Below the pieces are notes generated by a model. The model was not told where the DNA came from and made no database searches. It saw only the letters and a program-made list of their open reading frames with translations. A stretch of DNA of 64,000 bases from Acanthaster planci (taxonomy: Eukaryota > Echinodermata > Asteroidea > Valvatida > Acanthasteridae): the NCBI RefSeq assembly GCF_001949145.1, contig NW_019091357.1, forward strand, positions 1 through 64,000. Reading direction: 5' to 3'. The translations under genes and the position numbers were made by a program. Position 1 is the stretch's first letter, and the number at the start of each line of letters is the position of its first letter. Of this stretch, positions 61,384-64,000 are shown in pieces.

Positions 61384-62810
61384 TTATTTTATATTGATTT
61401 TTGAATATTTTATTTTTCCCCCTATGTTTTGTACAGATTTTTCTAATTAACACTAGTGAACGGGTAGTCTCTTTCTTTGGCGCAAGATTACTATAAGAAC
61501 GAAAGAAAATCGGGTACTTTAAGCTCTGTTATTTGATTTAAAATATGCCCAAGAGTCCAGATATGAAATAATATTTCATAAAAATTGTTCAGTTTAAGCG
61601 CAAATGGCGTGACTTCAACTTAAACGAGCAGTGTTTCTGCAAACAAGTTTATTGCCCATAGACTTTGTACATGTTTTAAAGCCACTATTTTGAAACCTTT
61701 GCGATGTTTGATCGCTAATAAAGTGATGGCCAACAAAAACCCGGATACAAAAATTATTGTAAACAAATGACGTCATGATGATTCATCATGTGATTTAGTA
61801 TTGATTTGTTAACATTTGTACACGTTTTCAAGCCATAATTTGGGTAATTTTGAGATGTTTGAGTTAATGACAACAAAGACCCTGATGAATGAGTTTTGCT
61901 AAATTTATGACCTTATGATGATGTCATCAACTGTTTTTAAATTGATTTTTGGATATTTAATCTTCTTTTATAGGTTTTGTACACGTTTGTCAACAGCCTG
62001 TCTTCGGCACTTTGGCCAATCTGAATTATTTCCTTCAATGTTCACTTGAAGTCCCTAATGAAGAGAGGCTCCCAAAGAAAATTTGTCAACATGACATCAT
62101 CAGGGGTCATGTAACATGAGATTAAACTTGCAGTTTTCTCCATAGGTTTTGTACACGTTTTCTGCTACGCAATATTATCGATTTAATGAGAGTTGTCCTG
62201 AAGTTCGGCTGAGGATTACTATGAGAACGAAAGAAACAATTACACCCAAGAGTCCGAATATTAAATGATATATCAGAATTTTTTCAATATATATGCTAAT
62301 CAGGTGACATGACATTAAAGCTGCAGGTTTTCTCCATAGGTTTGTGAACTCATACATCTGAGTGACTTTGTTTTGGGAGCATAGGTAGTCCATCTACCCG
62401 TGGGGCTGTCAAAATAAAATCGTCACAGTGGCGTCATCAGGAGTCACATGACATGAGATTAAACTTGCAGTTGTCCCCATAGGTTTTGGACACGTTTTTC
62501 AACTGCGCAATATTATCGAGTAGTCCTGAACTTCGGCTGAGGATTACTATGAGAACAAAAGAAAAAAAAAATTCGTTTTCGTTCGATTACAAATATACTC
62601 AAGAGTCCGAATATCAAATAAAATTTTAGAATTTTGTGCACGTTTTTCTGAAGTCGAAGACTGGTACACACTCATACATCTTAGCATTTTTGAATTGGGA
62701 GCATAGGTAGTCCATCAACTCGTGAGGCTGTCAAAATAACATCGTCACGGTGACGTCATCAGGAGTCACGTGACCTGAGATTAAAGTAGCAGTTTGTTCG
62801 TGATTACGAA
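61384..62810. repeat. diverged tandem array of ~325-bp units
   Basis: Landmarks recur at regular spacing. GTCATCAGGAGTCAC-type sequence lies near 62088, 62431 and 62756; GAGGATTACTATGAGAAC at 62211 and 62539; GGGAGCATAGGTAGTCCATC at 62375 and 62697. Older, more diverged units with TTTTGTACACGTTT reach back to ~61.4 kb. No coding potential. Confidence 0.7.
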
Positions 62811-63393
62811 ACAGGAGAGTCACTCAATTTATAGATTATACAAAAACTTAAACAAGTCATCACACTAAGACAAAACTGGCAGACTGAACATCAACTAAAA
62901 AAGACAGGCAAACTATGCGTATGTATCAATTTTTGAACAAAGACTCTTCCCTGAAAAACCACTCTCTGTAATATCCGTAAATAAAATATTGAAGGCTCTT
63001 CAGGCATTAATTTGTTAAAGACTCACGCTGTTTACAAAACATGGACCATACATACAGAATAATCGAGAACGACCGTTTTATGACCAGTCGTTGGCACTTT
63101 CCTAAAGTGCCTTCAGAATCTTGAGAAGTGCGCTCATTGTGCACAGTCACAACACACATTGATCAAATAATATGTGTGCCTACCACATTGAAAACATGAC
63201 GCCATCATGCAGCACCGGATTTTAAGTCTGTTTGCCCGCAAGCAAACGCAGCAGGCCTGGAATCTTCTGTATCACTTTTCTGTTGATACGTCTGTCTTCA
63301 CGAAACAAGTAACTTTGCTACGTAGTTATTTGAAAGCAACTTGCTTTGAGCATACTTTTCCCAACATTGATTGTGTTAATTTTATCATTTCAG
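62811..63393. other. region upstream of the possible gene 8 exons
   Basis: No transmembrane or CCP exon could be found here, although the downstream exons would require one. AT-rich, otherwise featureless. Confidence 0.35.
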
Positions 63394-63796
63394 TCAGAGA
63401 AGCAGAAGTGATATGCCCCTTCAAGACATAAGCCAGATCTCGACAATTACCACAGGGAGCCACACCGGCAACCCAGTTGAAAATTCCAAATTACCACCAG
63501 AACCGGAGGCAAGACTACTGACAAATACCCATGGGCACCCAACTGAGAATGCCCAACTGCCACTCGTATATTTGTACGTGTCAGATGATTCAGATACTAT
63601 GGTAACGTTTGTTTAAATGTCATGCACCTTACTTTGGATATATCAAATATTAACCAACACCTTTTTCAACTGTTTTCCAATGACGCCATTTAGACATTCA
63701 TCGCAGGAAACGGTCTGCCAGACAGATTACGAAGTGATGGTGAGCGAACATACAACAGATCATTTGTCGAACAGGCCAACCTCGGCACCAAAATAA
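63394..63796 (+). CDS. possible 3' exons of an eighth receptor (cytoplasmic tail only)
   Basis: Two candidate exons: 63394-63601, entered in phase 2 after TTTATCATTTCAG and left in phase 0 at ATG|GTAACG; and 63707-63796, after CATTCATCGCAG, ending in TAA. The phase-2 entry matches the tail exons of genes 1-7. The joined segment would be a 98-residue hydrophilic tail with VYLYVSDD and CQTDYEVMVSE; TDYEVM is close to the ITSM pattern. No upstream TM, ectodomain or signal exon was found in the preceding 3 kb. It is therefore a partial gene, a decayed copy or a chance pair of splice-like sites. Reading through 63602 would end at 63616 instead. Confidence 0.3.
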
Positions 63797-64000
63797 GCAG
63801 CATCTTTACGAAACAAAGATAAAAGATCAGGATGTGGCCGTAACGACCTTGTCAGTGCTTACGAGGTATAGTCACGCCGTTATGCTGAATTTGCTCGATT
63901 ACTAATGCCAAACCATGTATGCTATAAGATTTGTTGAAGGGGATGAAATGTACATGTACTTTGGTTGCAAGCTGTGGTAAGATGAGATTGTTAGGTTGTT

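Overview
This window looks like nuclear DNA from an animal, most likely a marine invertebrate, and its left edge looks like a chromosome end. The genes are split into short exons by GT-AG introns of about 0.1-4.5 kb. The DNA is AT-rich and carries tRNA-derived and inverted-repeat transposons. The first ~36 bases are (CCCTAA)n in the orientation of a left telomere. The combination of WSC and sushi (CCP) domains on type I receptors fits a non-vertebrate deuterostome such as a hemichordate, amphioxus or echinoderm. That placement is inference; other marine invertebrates are not excluded. There are three assembly gaps: 13602-13641, 33085-33521 and 50170-50373.

Layout. 1-4.3 kb is subtelomeric DNA with a decayed retrotransposon gag-like reading frame (minus strand), a 256-bp inverted-repeat transposon and GA-rich degenerate repeats. 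From 4.9 kb to about 60 kb I reconstructed seven paralogous single-pass receptor genes, and there are two possible 3' exons of an eighth at 63.4-63.8 kb. Gene 1 (12146-4934, minus) and gene 2 (14647-19296, plus) are head to head; genes 3 (23881-34018), 4 (36250-41708), 5 (46411-49518), 6 (53804-55461) and 7 (57137-60172) all run on the plus strand. All seven share one exon plan: a signal-peptide exon ending in phase 1, extracellular module exons of phase 1-1, a transmembrane exon entered in phase 1 and left in phase 2, and one terminal exon coding for the cytoplasmic tail. In every gene the joined exon lengths sum to a whole number of codons.

The genes differ in their ectodomains. Genes 1 and 2 have WSC + one CCP + Ser/Thr stalk; gene 3 has WSC + two CCPs + a four-exon stalk; gene 4 has no cysteine-rich domain and a long mucin-like stalk expanded by a recent tandem duplication; genes 5-7 have a single CCP. 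Tails also differ. Those of genes 1-3 are long and carry many tyrosine motifs (YAN, YINM, TTYANV), and genes 1-4 all end in Thr-x-Leu, a class I PDZ ligand. Genes 5-7 lack that ending, and gene 6 has only a 22-residue basic tail without tyrosine.

My reading (inference) is a locally expanded, subtelomeric family of cell-surface receptors. It has the hallmarks of an innate immune or allorecognition cluster: variable ectodomains, shared signalling tails, stubby-tailed members and repeat-driven exon duplication. The WSC domains have an unusual four-cysteine insert with invariant spacing in all three genes.
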